Notes: generated by a model from the letters alone, not told the origin. A stretch of 64,000 nt of DNA from DALYDK01 sp031973215 (GCA_031973215.1 DALYDK010000005.1:19931-83930), one strand, 5' to 3'; counted from the first letter of the stretch, positions 1 to 8,163 are shown. Made by a program: numbers and translations.

Positions 1-2
1 CT

Positions 3-335
3 TATGCTCCAGGCAAACAGGCTTGTTCCGGAGCAAATGGCGGCGGAGTTGTTTCTGGGCAAGAAGGGTGCGACGAAACTGACGCCAACAGTCTACCGAA
101 AATAGTGGCCTTTATCATCAATGTTTTTTCATGGATTATAGGTGCTGTATCAGTAATTATGATAATTTACGGAGGCTTTAGATATATTACAAGCGGTGGA
201 GATAGTAACGGAGTTACAGCAGCTAAAAACACTATTCTTTACGCAATTATTGGTTTGGTTATTGTTGCTTTAGCGCAAATAATTGTTAATTTTGTTCTTA
301 ATAAAACTAATGAGGTTGCAAGCGGTTCTGTATAA
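3..335 (+). CDS. T4SS-type pilin-like protein, 5' end cut by window edge
   Basis: The reading frame is open from the window edge, so the GTG at 105 is probably internal: codons before it encode a Cys-containing stretch resembling the mature N-terminus of the next gene. What is visible is a short extracytoplasmic segment, a membrane helix (INVFSWIIGAVSVIMIIYGG), the loop FRYITSGGDSNGVTAAKNT, and a second helix (ILYAIIGLVIVALAQIIVNF). This two-helix plan with a conserved TSGGD loop is what I know from TrbC/VirB2-like T4SS pilins of CPR bacteria. The protein at 439-888 is a tandem paralogue with a nearly identical core. It is likely a membrane-inserted pilin subunit. Family assignment is from memory of the motif; the paralogy is directly visible. 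Confidence 0.8.
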   Translation, partial: YAPGKQACSGANGGGVVSGQEGCDETDANSLPKIVAFIINVFSWIIGAVSVIMIIYGGFRYITSGGDSNGVTAAKNTILYAIIGLVIVALAQIIVNFVLNKTNEVASGSV

Positions 336-355
336 TAGATAAATAAGTCAGATTA

Positions 356-383
356 TAAAAAGCGCATTTATTATGCGCTTTTT
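356..383 (+). terminator. Rho-independent terminator between the two pilin genes
   Basis: An AAAAAGCGCA arm, a 7-nt loop and a TGCGCTTTTT arm form a perfect hairpin ending in a T run. It follows the first pilin and covers the upstream ATG at 373, which argues that the second pilin does not start there. Confidence 0.75.
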
Positions 384-438
384 ATATATTGGAAACATAT
401 CTAAATATGAGTACAATAGTATTGTAAGGAGTCTAATA

Positions 439-888
439 ATGTTGGCTAATATTAAATTTAGCAAACCAATTTTCTTCGTAGCTACTTTACTTGCGGCTGT
501 CGTTTTTATTTTAATTTTGAACGCCTATCCGGCAAGTGCTCAGACTGTTAATATTGCTCAAAGTTTATGTGCTGGGGCTAATTTAGATTACAGTGCAATT
601 AATAACTCTGGCGCTTGTGGTTCCGGGCAAATAGAGGCTTCTACCCTACAGCTAAATAATTTTGTGACATCTATAATTTCATTATTAAGTTGGGCCATAG
701 GTGTTGTTGCGGTATTTATGATAATTGTTGGTGGCTTTAAGTATATTACTAGCGGTGGAGATTCGGCGGGCGTAACTGCAGCCAAAAACACTATTCTTTA
801 TGCAATTATTGGCCTAGTGATAGTTGCTCTTTCGCAGTTAATAGTTAGGTTTATTCTTGGTCGATTAACAACTGTTGGGTTAGGCTAA
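439..888 (+). CDS. T4SS-type pilin-like protein with signal peptide
   Basis: A 149-residue paralogue of the preceding pilin. I chose ATG 439 because AAGGAG lies just upstream, while the in-frame ATG at 373 is inside the preceding terminator hairpin. From this start the N-terminus is a good signal peptide: a Lys near the start, a hydrophobic core, then YPASA before a Gln at residue 36, a plausible signal peptidase I site. The mature part has two Cys about 17 residues apart, then two membrane helices around the loop FKYITSGGDSAGVTAAKNT. By family, it should be processed and inserted as a T4SS pilin subunit. A separate terminator before it suggests separate or graded transcription from the first copy. 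Its last 9 bases overlap the convergent isomerase gene. Confidence 0.82.
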   Translation: MLANIKFSKPIFFVATLLAAVVFILILNAYPASAQTVNIAQSLCAGANLDYSAINNSGACGSGQIEASTLQLNNFVTSIISLLSWAIGVVAVFMIIVGGFKYITSGGDSAGVTAAKNTILYAIIGLVIVALSQLIVRFILGRLTTVGLG

Positions 889-1908
889 TTCTTTTTTAAG
901 TTTTTCTATAATTTCTACAGGAGTTGGGTTCACTCCATTTAAAATGGCGGTGTATATGCTTGTAAAATCTCCTAAGGCTATAGTCCATAGAAGCTGCTCT
1001 AGCAGAGTGTTCCCTTGCGCATTAACCTGTATAGCAGCTGGGCGCCTACCGCTTAATAGCTTGTCGCTAATTGCAAATCTTTTTAAGACCTGCGGATGGT
1101 CGAATGAGGATATTAAATCGAATATCCTGTAAGGCTTTTCTAATGGGTGGCTAGTCCAGCCCAAAAACTCATTATGGTTAAATTCTGGGTAAGCGTTGCA
1201 CCAGGCAACATTTTTAGCATTTTCATTAAAGCTAATTTTCCATTTGTAAGCCGCTGGGAACAATAGACCGGCGTATATTACCGGGCTATTTCCAATGCTT
1301 TCGTAGGCCAATTGCTTTGCCAGATTGTCACTTTTCGGCACAGTAGGCGTAAAACTTGCGCAACTTTCTTTTAGAAATACCGATGCATTTGTTATCTCGC
1401 TCAAAGCCGTTTCATTAACTATTTTAATTTTAGAAAATAATGTAACAAGGGCCTTTAACCCGTAAAGTGCGGCAAACCTAGGCTGTCCTGCTGGCGGCAA
1501 AGTAATGTAGGCAATATTTTTATCTTTGGCAATATCTAGTAGTTTGCCTCCCCCTGCTATAATAACCACTTTGCACTTACGGTTAATTGCCTCATTTAGA
1601 CTAGAGAGTGTTTCTTCTGTATTGCCAGAATAACTACTGACAATAACTAATGTTTTTTCATTGGCATATTTGGGCAAGTAGTAGTCTTTACTAATCTCAA
1701 ACGGTACACCAATCCCCGGCCAGGTCTTAAATATTAGGGCAGATAACGCAGATCCGCCCATTCCGCTGAAAACAATGTTCTGTATGTTCTCGGCACCAAC
1801 CTCACCTTCAATATTAAAGCCGTACTCTAGCTGTTTCCATTGATTTTCGGCATAACCCAGAGCATCTTGGGGGTCTTTAGCGTGAATTATCTTTAAATCA
1901 TCTAACAT
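880..1908 (-). CDS. Bifunctional phosphoglucose/phosphomannose isomerase family (SIS domain)
   Basis: 342 residues, typical of the bifunctional PGI/PMI family that interconverts glucose-6-P, fructose-6-P and mannose-6-P. Two SIS subdomains are visible: an N-terminal one with IVFSGMGGSALSALIF (about 45-60) and VSSYSGNTEETLSSLNEA (about 91-108), and a C-terminal one with GQPRFAALYG and the active-site region FNHNEFLGW near 245. The start has a good site (TAAGGA 8 bases before ATG). It lies alone on the minus strand, convergent with the pilin. In a reduced genome it would link sugar uptake to glycolysis and to nucleotide-sugar or envelope precursors. Confidence is high for family, moderate for dual substrate use. 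Confidence 0.88.
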   Translation of the reverse strand: MLDDLKIIHAKDPQDALGYAENQWKQLEYGFNIEGEVGAENIQNIVFSGMGGSALSALIFKTWPGIGVPFEISKDYYLPKYANEKTLVIVSSYSGNTEETLSSLNEAINRKCKVVIIAGGGKLLDIAKDKNIAYITLPPAGQPRFAALYGLKALVTLFSKIKIVNETALSEITNASVFLKESCASFTPTVPKSDNLAKQLAYESIGNSPVIYAGLLFPAAYKWKISFNENAKNVAWCNAYPEFNHNEFLGWTSHPLEKPYRIFDLISSFDHPQVLKRFAISDKLLSGRRPAAIQVNAQGNTLLEQLLWTIALGDFTSIYTAILNGVNPTPVEIIEKLKKELA

Positions 1909-2026
1909 ATTTATTCCTTAAGTTCGTTACTATTTAATTATATTTTATAGTCTAGCTTTAACTATAGTGCTTAAGCTATAATTAGGTAAAGCAATTTTTA
2001 TAATAATTTAGGGGGGAAACATTTAG

Positions 2027-2473
2027 ATGTTTGGGCAACAAAACAATAACAATCAACAAGTAAATGATCAGAACGATTCAGTGGCAAGCAGTCCAGTAGA
2101 CATGAACAGTCAAATTCCGGCAGCACCTGCCCCAGAACCTCAGCAAGTAAACGATCCATTTAGTTTTGCCCAGCCAGCTCAACCTCCGGTTGTACAGCCG
2201 GCTTCAGTAGACAGTAGTGCAAAGTTGGACGATTTGTTAGATATTAAGCAAAAAGCTCTTCAAGACTTAACGCCACTAGTAAAGCACCTAGAGCAGTCAC
2301 CGGTAGATAAATTCAAAACTACAATGATGATGATTCAAGCTTCTGATGATAAAACTCTACTACCTGAAGCATATGAAGCCGCAAATGCCATTGAAGATTC
2401 AAAAGAAAAAGCTCAGGCGCTATTAGATGTAGTGAACGAAATCAACTACTTTACCCAAAAAGACGCCGCTTAA
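2027..2473 (+). CDS. Conserved-type protein with disordered Gln/Pro N-terminus
   Basis: 148 residues; I do not recognise a named function. Residues 1-65 are low-complexity (Asn, Gln, Pro, Ala), likely disordered. Residues 68-148 form a compact helical region rich in charged residues, with SPVDKFKTTMMMIQASDD and a C-terminal helix AQALLDVVNEINYF. No membrane segment or signal peptide. A purine-rich GGGGGGAAAC precedes ATG 2027 by about 7 bases, a strong ribosome site. The same plan, a polar tail plus a helical domain, recurs in other proteins here (28385-29050, 11896-12774), but without sequence similarity. A cytoplasmic adaptor or structural role is only a guess. Confidence 0.7.
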   Translation: MFGQQNNNNQQVNDQNDSVASSPVDMNSQIPAAPAPEPQQVNDPFSFAQPAQPPVVQPASVDSSAKLDDLLDIKQKALQDLTPLVKHLEQSPVDKFKTTMMMIQASDDKTLLPEAYEAANAIEDSKEKAQALLDVVNEINYFTQKDAA

Positions 2474-2554
2474 ATTAGTTCAGATTTAGCAATCATAGCT
2501 AGCATCAATAGTTAAATATATAATCTTAAGCCCATAACCTGGGAACTAATAGTT

Positions 2555-3022
2555 CTAATAATTGTATCTTGGGTCTGGGCCTGTATTTGGTATTTCTGTT
2601 GGAGTTGCACCAGTAGATGGAATTGCAGAACTACTCGAAGTATTTGAGCCGCTAGCTGACTGGCTACTACTCGAACTGCTACTGGTATTGCTTGAGCTAG
2701 AACTAGCACTATTTCCGCTATTTGACTGACTGTTAGCACTGTTATTACCTTGGCTGTTGTTTTGATTCGTGCCACCACTAGATCCAGCGCCAGATTGCGA
2801 ATTAGTTTTATTGTTACCACTCTGCTCGTTCTGAGACGAGGTAGTTTTGCTGTTAGATGAGTTTATTCGATCATAAATCCATTTTCCTGCCCAAAATAGT
2901 CCAAAAACCAGCGCCGCTACTACTAAACCGGTTATTAGAGCACTAATAATGGGAACAGGTCTAGTAACCGTATCTGGGGTGCTTAAATAATCTTGGTTAT
3001 TTTTCCTGTTAAATATTGCCAC
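2555..3022 (-). CDS. Single-pass membrane protein with long Ser/Asn-rich extracellular tail
   Basis: 155 residues. A short basic N-terminus is followed by one membrane helix (about 27-49, ALITGLVVAALVFGLFWAGKW) and then about 100 residues made almost only of Ser, Asn, Gly, Gln and Thr. The end is TEIPNTGPDPRYNY. This looks like a surface-exposed, flexible, possibly glycosylated stalk anchored by an N-terminal helix. IPSTG and IPNTG resemble sortase motifs, but no hydrophobic anchor follows them, so sorting is unlikely. A CGGTAACTCC/GGAG-type site precedes ATG 3022. It lies upstream of no obvious partner. The function is unknown; cell-surface interaction with the host is an inference from its composition. 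Confidence 0.72.
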   Translation of the reverse strand: MAIFNRKNNQDYLSTPDTVTRPVPIISALITGLVVAALVFGLFWAGKWIYDRINSSNSKTTSSQNEQSGNNKTNSQSGAGSSGGTNQNNSQGNNSANSQSNSGNSASSSSSNTSSSSSSSQSASGSNTSSSSAIPSTGATPTEIPNTGPDPRYNY

Positions 3023-3124
3023 TACGGTAACTCCTTATTTGTTTCAGATTGTACAGCAATGTCTTTACAATTACAATATATTATTTTATAGATATATTAT
3101 TCCGTTTAAGCTTACTAGTTTAAA

Positions 3125-3158
3125 TTAAAAAAGAGTTACCGCAGTAGATAACTCTTTT
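3125..3158 (-). terminator. Terminator downstream of groES-groEL
   Basis: On the minus strand AAGAGTTA, a 10-nt loop and TAACTCTT are followed by a T run. It sits 54 bases past the groEL stop. The hairpin also has T residues on the plus side, so it may work in both directions. Confidence 0.75.
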
Positions 3159-3211
3159 ATAAATATATTTTTATAGTATTGTTCTATATTCTATCTTCTA
3201 ACTTCAAAAGT

Positions 3212-4852
3212 CTAATACCCCATTCCCATTCCACCGCCTGCTGGGGCTGCGGGTACTTCTTTTTCTGGGATATCTACAACTAGTGCACCCATTGTCATGG
3301 CTGTTCCAGCTATTGATACTGAATTTTGAATAGCCTCTTCGGTTACTCTGGCTGGGTCAACAACCCCAACTGTCTTCATATCAACTAATTTGTCTGGATT
3401 GTTTACGTCAACACCCTGCCCGGCTTTGCCTTTTTTAACCTGAGGTAGCCACTCGTCTGCATTAAGACCGGCGTTAGAAAGTAATATTCTAAATGGCTGT
3501 TCTAGAGCGTTTTTAAGTAGCTGCTTACCCGCTGCAATTGCATCGCTTCCTTCTACTTTTATTTGTTCGGCTAGGTTAATTAATGTTACTTCACCGCCGG
3601 GTACAATACCGCCGTCAAGTGCTGCCTTAACGGCTGCAACTGCGTCGTCAACTCGGTATTTCTTTTCTTCTATTTCAGTTTCGGTTGCACCACCAACCTT
3701 AATAACTGCTACTTTACCACTCAAGGATGCTGCTCGCTTTTCGTAGTTTTCTTTTTCGTATTCACTACTGGCGCTTTCTGACTGAGCAACAATCTGTTTG
3801 ATTCTAGCCTCAACCTCTATTGGGTTGCCGGCACCTTCGATAATTGTTGAATCATCTTTAGATACAATCACTTTTCTAGCGGTACCTACAAAAGATAAAT
3901 CGGCATTTTCGAATGAATGTCCCTGTTCCTCTGAAATAACCTGGGCCCCAGTTAGTATGGCAATATCCTGCAAGATCTCTTTTCTTCTATCGCCAAAAGC
4001 GGGTGCTTTAATTGCAACCGTGTTAAATACGCCTTTTAGCTTATTTAGTACTAGTGTCGCAAGAGCTTCGCCCTCAACGTCTTCGGCAATTAATACTAGA
4101 TCTTTCTTGCCAGCCTGAGCTAGCTTTTCTAGCATTGGTAAAAAGTCCTGTACACTACTAATTTTTTTATCTGTTAGAACAATAGCCGGCTTTTCGTAAA
4201 CAGCTTCCATTCTGTTAGCGTCAGTTACAAAGTATGGGCTAACAAATCCTCTGTCTATGGTGAATCCTTCGACAACTTCGCTTTCTAGGTTAAGGCCCTG
4301 GCCTTCTTCTACGGTTACAACACCGTCTTTGCCTACTTTATCTATAACATCGGCTATTAGTTCGCCAATTTCGCTATCACCGGCACTAATTGTTGCCACT
4401 TCTGCAACTCGCTTTTTATTGCCTTTAATATCTTCTGACATAGAACCTAATTTAGAAATTACTTCGTGAGCGGCAGCTTCAAGACCTTTTCTTAGCTGCA
4501 TTGGATTATGCCCGGCGGCAATAAGCTTATTGGCTTCATTTAAAATGTGATAAGTAAGCACAGTGACAGTAGTAGTGCCATCGCCGGCTACATCGTTCAT
4601 TTTGCTGGCAGCTTGCTTAATAAGTTCTGCACCAACCTTGTAACCAAGTGTTTCGTCGTCGTCCTCTGGTAAATCAACACCTTTTGCGACAGTTACGCCG
4701 TCGTGGGTTACGCTTGGTGCCCCGTAGCTTTTGCTAATAACAACATTACGACCCTTAGGACCCATAGTTGTTTTTACTGCGTTGTAAAGAATTTCTGCAC
4801 CGGCTAGAACTCGTCGCCTTGCATCGTCATCATAAAAAACTTTTTTAGCCAT
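3212..4852 (-). CDS. groL: Chaperonin GroEL
   Basis: 546 residues, the normal GroEL length. It forms the double-ring chaperonin that refolds proteins with ATP and GroES in the cytoplasm. The equatorial ATP site is clear (TTMGPKGRNV about 28-37, GDGTTT 90-95), the apical domain is complete, and the C-terminus ends in the usual Gly-Met tail (GGGMGMGY). It follows groES by 21 bases in one operon, with TAAGGAG before the ATG. The operon has a CIRCE operator upstream and a terminator downstream, so heat-shock control by HrcA is expected. No hrcA gene is in the window. I see nothing unusual in the protein. Confidence 0.98.
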   Translation of the reverse strand: MAKKVFYDDDARRRVLAGAEILYNAVKTTMGPKGRNVVISKSYGAPSVTHDGVTVAKGVDLPEDDDETLGYKVGAELIKQAASKMNDVAGDGTTTVTVLTYHILNEANKLIAAGHNPMQLRKGLEAAAHEVISKLGSMSEDIKGNKKRVAEVATISAGDSEIGELIADVIDKVGKDGVVTVEEGQGLNLESEVVEGFTIDRGFVSPYFVTDANRMEAVYEKPAIVLTDKKISSVQDFLPMLEKLAQAGKKDLVLIAEDVEGEALATLVLNKLKGVFNTVAIKAPAFGDRRKEILQDIAILTGAQVISEEQGHSFENADLSFVGTARKVIVSKDDSTIIEGAGNPIEVEARIKQIVAQSESASSEYEKENYEKRAASLSGKVAVIKVGGATETEIEEKKYRVDDAVAAVKAALDGGIVPGGEVTLINLAEQIKVEGSDAIAAGKQLLKNALEQPFRILLSNAGLNADEWLPQVKKGKAGQGVDVNNPDKLVDMKTVGVVDPARVTEEAIQNSVSIAGTAMTMGALVVDIPEKEVPAAPAGGGMGMGY

Positions 4853-4873
4853 ATTTACTCCTTAATTTTCAAA

Positions 4874-5140
4874 TTATTTAACGGTTGCTAGTATGTCTTC
4901 TTCGTTAACTAACAAGTATTCCTTGCCATCTAGCTTTATATCTGTAGAGCTGTAACTTTTGTAAATAATGCGGTCTCCGACTTTAATATCTTCAACCTTT
5001 TTACCCACAGCTAAAACCTTGGCTGTTTTTGGCTTTTCAGCAGCATTGTCCGGTAGATACAAGCCACTCGCAGTTTGGTTCGATGCTTCCTCGGTTTGGG
5101 CTACTACAAAGTGTTTTAATGGTGAAATTGGTGAGCTCAT
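4874..5140 (-). CDS. groES: Co-chaperonin GroES
   Basis: 88 residues, slightly short for GroES (usually 94-97). It caps the GroEL ring. The recognisable parts are the N-terminal ISPLKHFVVAQTEEASNQTASGLYLPD, where the mobile loop lies in ASNQTASGLYL, and the C-terminal VGDRIIYKSYSSTDIKLDGKEYLLVNEEDILA. The beta-barrel start is altered from the usual PL.DRVLV to PLKHFVVAQ. AGGAGGG precedes the ATG. It is the first gene of the groES-groL operon and lies directly behind the CIRCE element. Confidence 0.95.
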   Translation of the reverse strand: MSSPISPLKHFVVAQTEEASNQTASGLYLPDNAAEKPKTAKVLAVGKKVEDIKVGDRIIYKSYSSTDIKLDGKEYLLVNEEDILATVK

Positions 5141-5182
5141 TGTCCCTCCTGTTTATTAATTATTAGTGTATTTCTAGATAAA

Positions 5183-5209
5183 TTAGCACTTTAATGCTAA
5201 GAGTGCTAA
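5183..5209 (-). promoter_or_regulatory. CIRCE operator (HrcA site) of groESL
   Basis: TTAGCACTT, nine bases, then GAGTGCTAA: the 9-9-9 layout of CIRCE with a single mismatch in the left arm (CTT instead of CTC). It lies 43 bases before the groES start. Known CIRCE sites bind the repressor HrcA in the absence of heat stress. This is the only copy in the window. Confidence 0.93.
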
Positions 5210-5287
5210 TTAATAGTATCAAAGCCAATAAGCGGCCGTCAAGACCGCAGAACTCTATAGCATAGGCATAATATCCAAGTAATAATA

Positions 5288-5316
5288 TTGACAAATAACA
5301 AAGCTTATGCTATATT
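5288..5316 (+). promoter_or_regulatory. Sigma-70 promoter for a leaderless transcript
   Basis: TTGACA (5288-5293), 17 bases, TATATT (5311-5316), then 8 bases to ATG 5325. The expected start of transcription falls at or next to the ATG, so the mRNA would carry almost no leader. Confidence 0.75.
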
Positions 5317-5324
5317 TTAATATA

Positions 5325-6479
5325 ATGGAAAATCAAACAAAAACCTCAGAAATCAAAAGAAAGAATTCTTTTTCTCCCGAAAAACCCGATCAATATGGCT
5401 TTGATTTGGGCTATAAAATTCTTCCACTACAGGCCATTAAGAAAATTAATACAAGATCGGCTCAGGGGTTGGGAAATGAGTTTTATTCTATAAATAAACT
5501 AGAGTCAATGTATGTTAGTCTTGCGGACGGTCTCATAGGTATTCAGGATGGAACACTTAGGGTTTCTGATGAAGTAGTTGGAGATAGCGCAAAGTATAGT
5601 TATTCTGAATTTGAAGGAAGCCCATCTGATCATGTAGTTTATCTAGATAAATCGGCTAGACCAGTTCAGTATTTGGTTTCTGGTTTGTGGAATAAGCTTT
5701 CTTCGGAGAGCTCTAGTGAGCCAGAGCACAGTTTTGTTAATATCGACAAAGAGATATGGCTACAGTATATGAATGTGCCAATTAACAGATTGCAAAACCC
5801 TAAGCCATCTGATTATGATTTTGATAAAATGGATCAGCAGTTACTTAAAGATAGGATAGCTCAACTTAGGGCAATTTATCTTAAGCCTCAGTATATTGAC
5901 AAGATTAACGAAGAAGATCTATCCTCTTGCATGAATTTACCGACAACTCTTGATGGCAAAAGAGTGCTAATTGTTGATGAGGTAGAGTCGTCAGGTTATA
6001 CATTAAAAATAGCCTTAGAATTATACAAAAGGGCTTTTCCTGAAACCAGTTTTGCTACTGCATACTGGGCAAGCCCCAAAAAAATTAGTTGGACAGTTGT
6101 TGAAAATGACGGTACTGAATCAAGAGAGTTTGCGGCATCTTGGGTGCCGTTTTGGTATGATGCAGATACGGTTTACGGCAGGGGCATAGGAGACATAGAC
6201 CCCATATATTCTGCTCAGTCTGATGATGTGAGGATAAGATTAGGAAAATTTTTGTTGAGTGCTCCAATTAATACAAAAACACCCACAGGCTTTGAGTTGA
6301 TTACCGACAGAAGAAGTGAGGATACTTACCATGACTTGGAATTATTAATCAAAAGGTTTAATAATGGAGATGTTTTGTATAAGCCCAATGCTCAACGAGA
6401 AGACTTCGAAGAGCGTGCAGTTAGCATGAATGGTCTGAGCAATATGTCTCAATATATTGATAAATTGAGAAGCATTTAA
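5325..6479 (+). CDS. Phosphoribosyltransferase-like domain protein
   Basis: 384 residues from ATG 5325. The earlier in-frame ATG at 5307 lies upstream of the -10 box, so it cannot be in the transcript. Near residue 210 of the protein is DGKRVLIVDEVESSGYTL, which matches the PRPP loop of type I phosphoribosyltransferases (hydrophobic stretch, acidic pair, then small-residue loop and T). The usual second Asp is Glu here (DEVESSG instead of DDVxTTG). The N-terminal 180 residues are acidic and resemble nothing I know. No membrane segment. Substrate unknown; it could be a regulatory or nucleotide-salvage protein. It converges on the next gene, overlapping by 4 bases. Confidence 0.65.
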   Translation: MENQTKTSEIKRKNSFSPEKPDQYGFDLGYKILPLQAIKKINTRSAQGLGNEFYSINKLESMYVSLADGLIGIQDGTLRVSDEVVGDSAKYSYSEFEGSPSDHVVYLDKSARPVQYLVSGLWNKLSSESSSEPEHSFVNIDKEIWLQYMNVPINRLQNPKPSDYDFDKMDQQLLKDRIAQLRAIYLKPQYIDKINEEDLSSCMNLPTTLDGKRVLIVDEVESSGYTLKIALELYKRAFPETSFATAYWASPKKISWTVVENDGTESREFAASWVPFWYDADTVYGRGIGDIDPIYSAQSDDVRIRLGKFLLSAPINTKTPTGFELITDRRSEDTYHDLELLIKRFNNGDVLYKPNAQREDFEERAVSMNGLSNMSQYIDKLRSI

Positions 6480-6823
6480 TCTTCTGTTAGTGTACTTAAT
6501 CTTTCTAGGTAATCTAGCCTAGATAAGAGTTTTGAGTATTTTTCGTATCGGATTACGCCATAACCTGCTGCATTAAACTCTTTTGATAGATGTAAATCAG
6601 TGTGCATAGACTCTTTTATATAGTCTGGCTCTGCAAGTGCAATTCTACCTATTAGGCTGATAGTTTTTTCATAATCTTCAAGAACTTCATCGACTTCGAA
6701 TACCGCTCCAACCGCCACATTACCAATATATTCTTGGGAATTGTTAATAATTCCCAAAGATATTTCTTCTGGATTATCTTTGCTTCTACACCAACTTAGA
6801 ACTACAACTTCTCTAGTGTCCAT
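6476..6823 (-). CDS. Small hypothetical protein
   Basis: 115 residues, soluble, acidic; I do not recognise the family. The N-terminus VVVLSWCRSKDNPEEISLGII looks like a beta-strand pair and the middle VGAVFEVDEVLEDYEKTISLIGRIALAEP is helical. A minus-strand TATAAT lies 9 bases before the ATG with no ribosome site, suggesting a nearly leaderless message. The stop overlaps the end of the convergent PRTase-like gene by 4 bases. Confidence 0.6.
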   Translation of the reverse strand: MDTREVVVLSWCRSKDNPEEISLGIINNSQEYIGNVAVGAVFEVDEVLEDYEKTISLIGRIALAEPDYIKESMHTDLHLSKEFNAAGYGVIRYEKYSKLLSRLDYLERLSTLTED

Positions 6824-7015
6824 AAGAATTAAATTATATCATAAATATATAATATTGTAAATATATTAAAGTGTATGAATATTGATGATTTATAGGCATT
6901 TTGAGGTACTGCTAGAAGTAAATTGTTGACTTATTAATAGTTTTATATTATTTTAGTTTTTGTCACTGTAACACATAGTTTTTTATCCTACTTTTGAAAG
7001 GAGGTGATGGCTAAG

Positions 7016-7288
7016 GTGAATGGTGATAAGATCTACATTGATTCAGAAACCGCTGATTCAATGTTAAAGGGTCAAGATCCGCGATTGTTTGCTCCTGCGG
7101 GAATAAACAATTACGATTTTGGGCCACTACGCACACTAGCAGCGCTAGTTAATTCAGTCTCGGGCTGGAAGGCTAGCATTGTTAGCAAAGGCTTCGTAGA
7201 GATCGAGCACGTGGGCACAAACTATACCCACAGTGTATTCGCGCTTAAAGAAGTCATATTTGCGCCCAACAGTAATGAAGCGGCGTGA
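7016..7288 (+). CDS. Small cassette protein 1 (hypothetical)
   Basis: 90 residues from GTG 7016. The sequence AAAGGAGGTGAT (6997-7008) is a near-perfect complement of the 16S tail, and GTG 7016 is correctly spaced from it; GTG 7004 and ATG 7007 lie inside it. A possible promoter is TTGACT (6926-6931), 17 bases, TATTTT. The central part, LAALVNSVSGWKASIVSKG then FVEIEHVGT, shares a spaced pattern (helix, Gly, strand, Gly, hydrophobic strand with Glu, Gly) with the small proteins at 8237-8536 and 8712-8954. Each of the three is followed by a long GC hairpin with a GGTGGGC core. Function unknown. The strong start signals suggest high expression. A 33-codon frame overlaps its stop. Confidence 0.72.
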   Translation: MNGDKIYIDSETADSMLKGQDPRLFAPAGINNYDFGPLRTLAALVNSVSGWKASIVSKGFVEIEHVGTNYTHSVFALKEVIFAPNSNEAA

Positions 7289-7386
7289 ATAAATCTAAAA
7301 ACCAATCCCTCGAAGAAAATTTGACAAACAAATTAGAGAAAAATGAGGATGACACTCATGGACAAAAACCCAGGATTGGACAATGA
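7285..7386 (+). CDS. Possible 33-residue protein overlapping cassette gene 1
   Basis: GTG 7285 overlaps the stop of the preceding gene (GTGA), and the frame stays open for 33 codons to TGA 7384-7386, one base before the terminator stem. The peptide is very hydrophilic (Lys, Asn, Glu, Gln). Overlap and position fit translational coupling, but there is no independent support; it may be chance. Confidence 0.35.
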   Translation: MNKSKNQSLEENLTNKLEKNEDDTHGQKPRIGQ

Positions 7387-7387
7387 A

Positions 7388-7455
7388 GTCCGGGTGGGCG
7401 TTAACTAATTACAATTAATGTAACTTATGTTGACGCCCGCTCGGACCGTTTTTTT
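7388..7455 (+). terminator. Long GC-rich hairpin terminator after cassette gene 1
   Basis: The arms GTCCGGGTGGGCGTTAAC and GTTGACGCCCGCTCGGAC pair over about 17 bp with one mismatch, enclose about 23 bases, and are followed by seven T residues. The GGTGGGC core recurs in the hairpins at 8540 and 8961. Confidence 0.85.
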
Positions 7456-7456
7456 A

Positions 7457-8104
7457 TTATAGAGATGATTTTTTATATGGAACTAGTTTCATTTCTATGA
7501 GGTTTGCTAACAACCGCATTTCTCTCTCTGCAGTAAGTATAGGCATTGGTATATTGTCTTTTTGCTCCATAAATACAGCTAGCTCTATATCTATTTCTTG
7601 CTTATTAGTACCACACGGTTGGTGTTCGGCTATTCCCGTCTCGTTTATATAGAAATAACTCGCAACAGATTCATCTTCTGTATTGGTTTTTACTATATAA
7701 AACTCATTTTTATTAACTAAGCTTATGAAATTTTCTAACAAATAGTCGGCCGATATTACGGAGCCATTAAGCGGGAACAAGATTTCATAAATAATGCCCT
7801 CTCCCATTCCGTCTTTATTCTTTTGTTGAGCTAACTTACAGCTAACTGTATCATCGGGTATAAACTCGTTTTTCTGTCTACCCCATTCAATATAGTGGGT
7901 TAATTTAGTTGGGGCACCTTTTGTTTTAACCTTTTTAAGAGCATATTGTTCGACAGCATCTTTCTCTATTGCTACTGCACTAAAAAGTGTCTGAGCTGCT
8001 TCAGTGATAAGCTCTTTCCGTGTTTCTGTGTTTATAGATTCTAGATTTTGCAATACTCGAGTATTGAAATCATCAGCAGATTCGAATCGATAGGCTCTTT
8101 CCAT
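7457..8104 (-). CDS. Hypothetical protein
   Basis: 215 residues, soluble, acidic; no family recognised. The N-terminal 100 residues are helical (FNTRVLQNLESINTETRKEL, AAQTLFSAVAIEKDAVEQY); the rest alternates strands and helices (IIYEILFPLNGSVISADYLL, NEFYIVKTNTEDESVASYFY). No signal or membrane segment and no motif that I can link to catalysis. It is convergent with cassette gene 1 and divergent from cassette gene 2, with normal AT-rich codon use unlike the GC-rich neighbour. Confidence 0.65.
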   Translation of the reverse strand: MERAYRFESADDFNTRVLQNLESINTETRKELITEAAQTLFSAVAIEKDAVEQYALKKVKTKGAPTKLTHYIEWGRQKNEFIPDDTVSCKLAQQKNKDGMGEGIIYEILFPLNGSVISADYLLENFISLVNKNEFYIVKTNTEDESVASYFYINETGIAEHQPCGTNKQEIDIELAVFMEQKDNIPMPILTAEREMRLLANLIEMKLVPYKKSSL

Positions 8105-8134
8105 TAACTATTATTTTGAAACTAAATTATATAT

Positions 8135-8163
8135 TTGTCAATTTAGTTTTTTTGGTGTATAAA
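8135..8163 (+). promoter_or_regulatory. Promoter and structured 5' leader of cassette gene 2
   Basis: TTGTCA (8135-8140), 17 bases, TATAAA (8158-8163). Transcription would start near 8170. The leader then holds a hairpin (CCCGG, bulge, AAA, short loop, TTTCCGGG at about 8192-8210) before the ribosome site GAGGGGGGTGGG. Confidence 0.65.

Noticed and set aside
2512..2820. 102-residue frame overlapping the Ser/Asn-rich membrane protein
   Set aside because: Out-of-frame reading of a low-complexity repeat.
2555..3022. IPSTG / IPNTG as a sortase signal
   Set aside because: No hydrophobic helix and basic tail follow; the only membrane helix is at the N-terminus.
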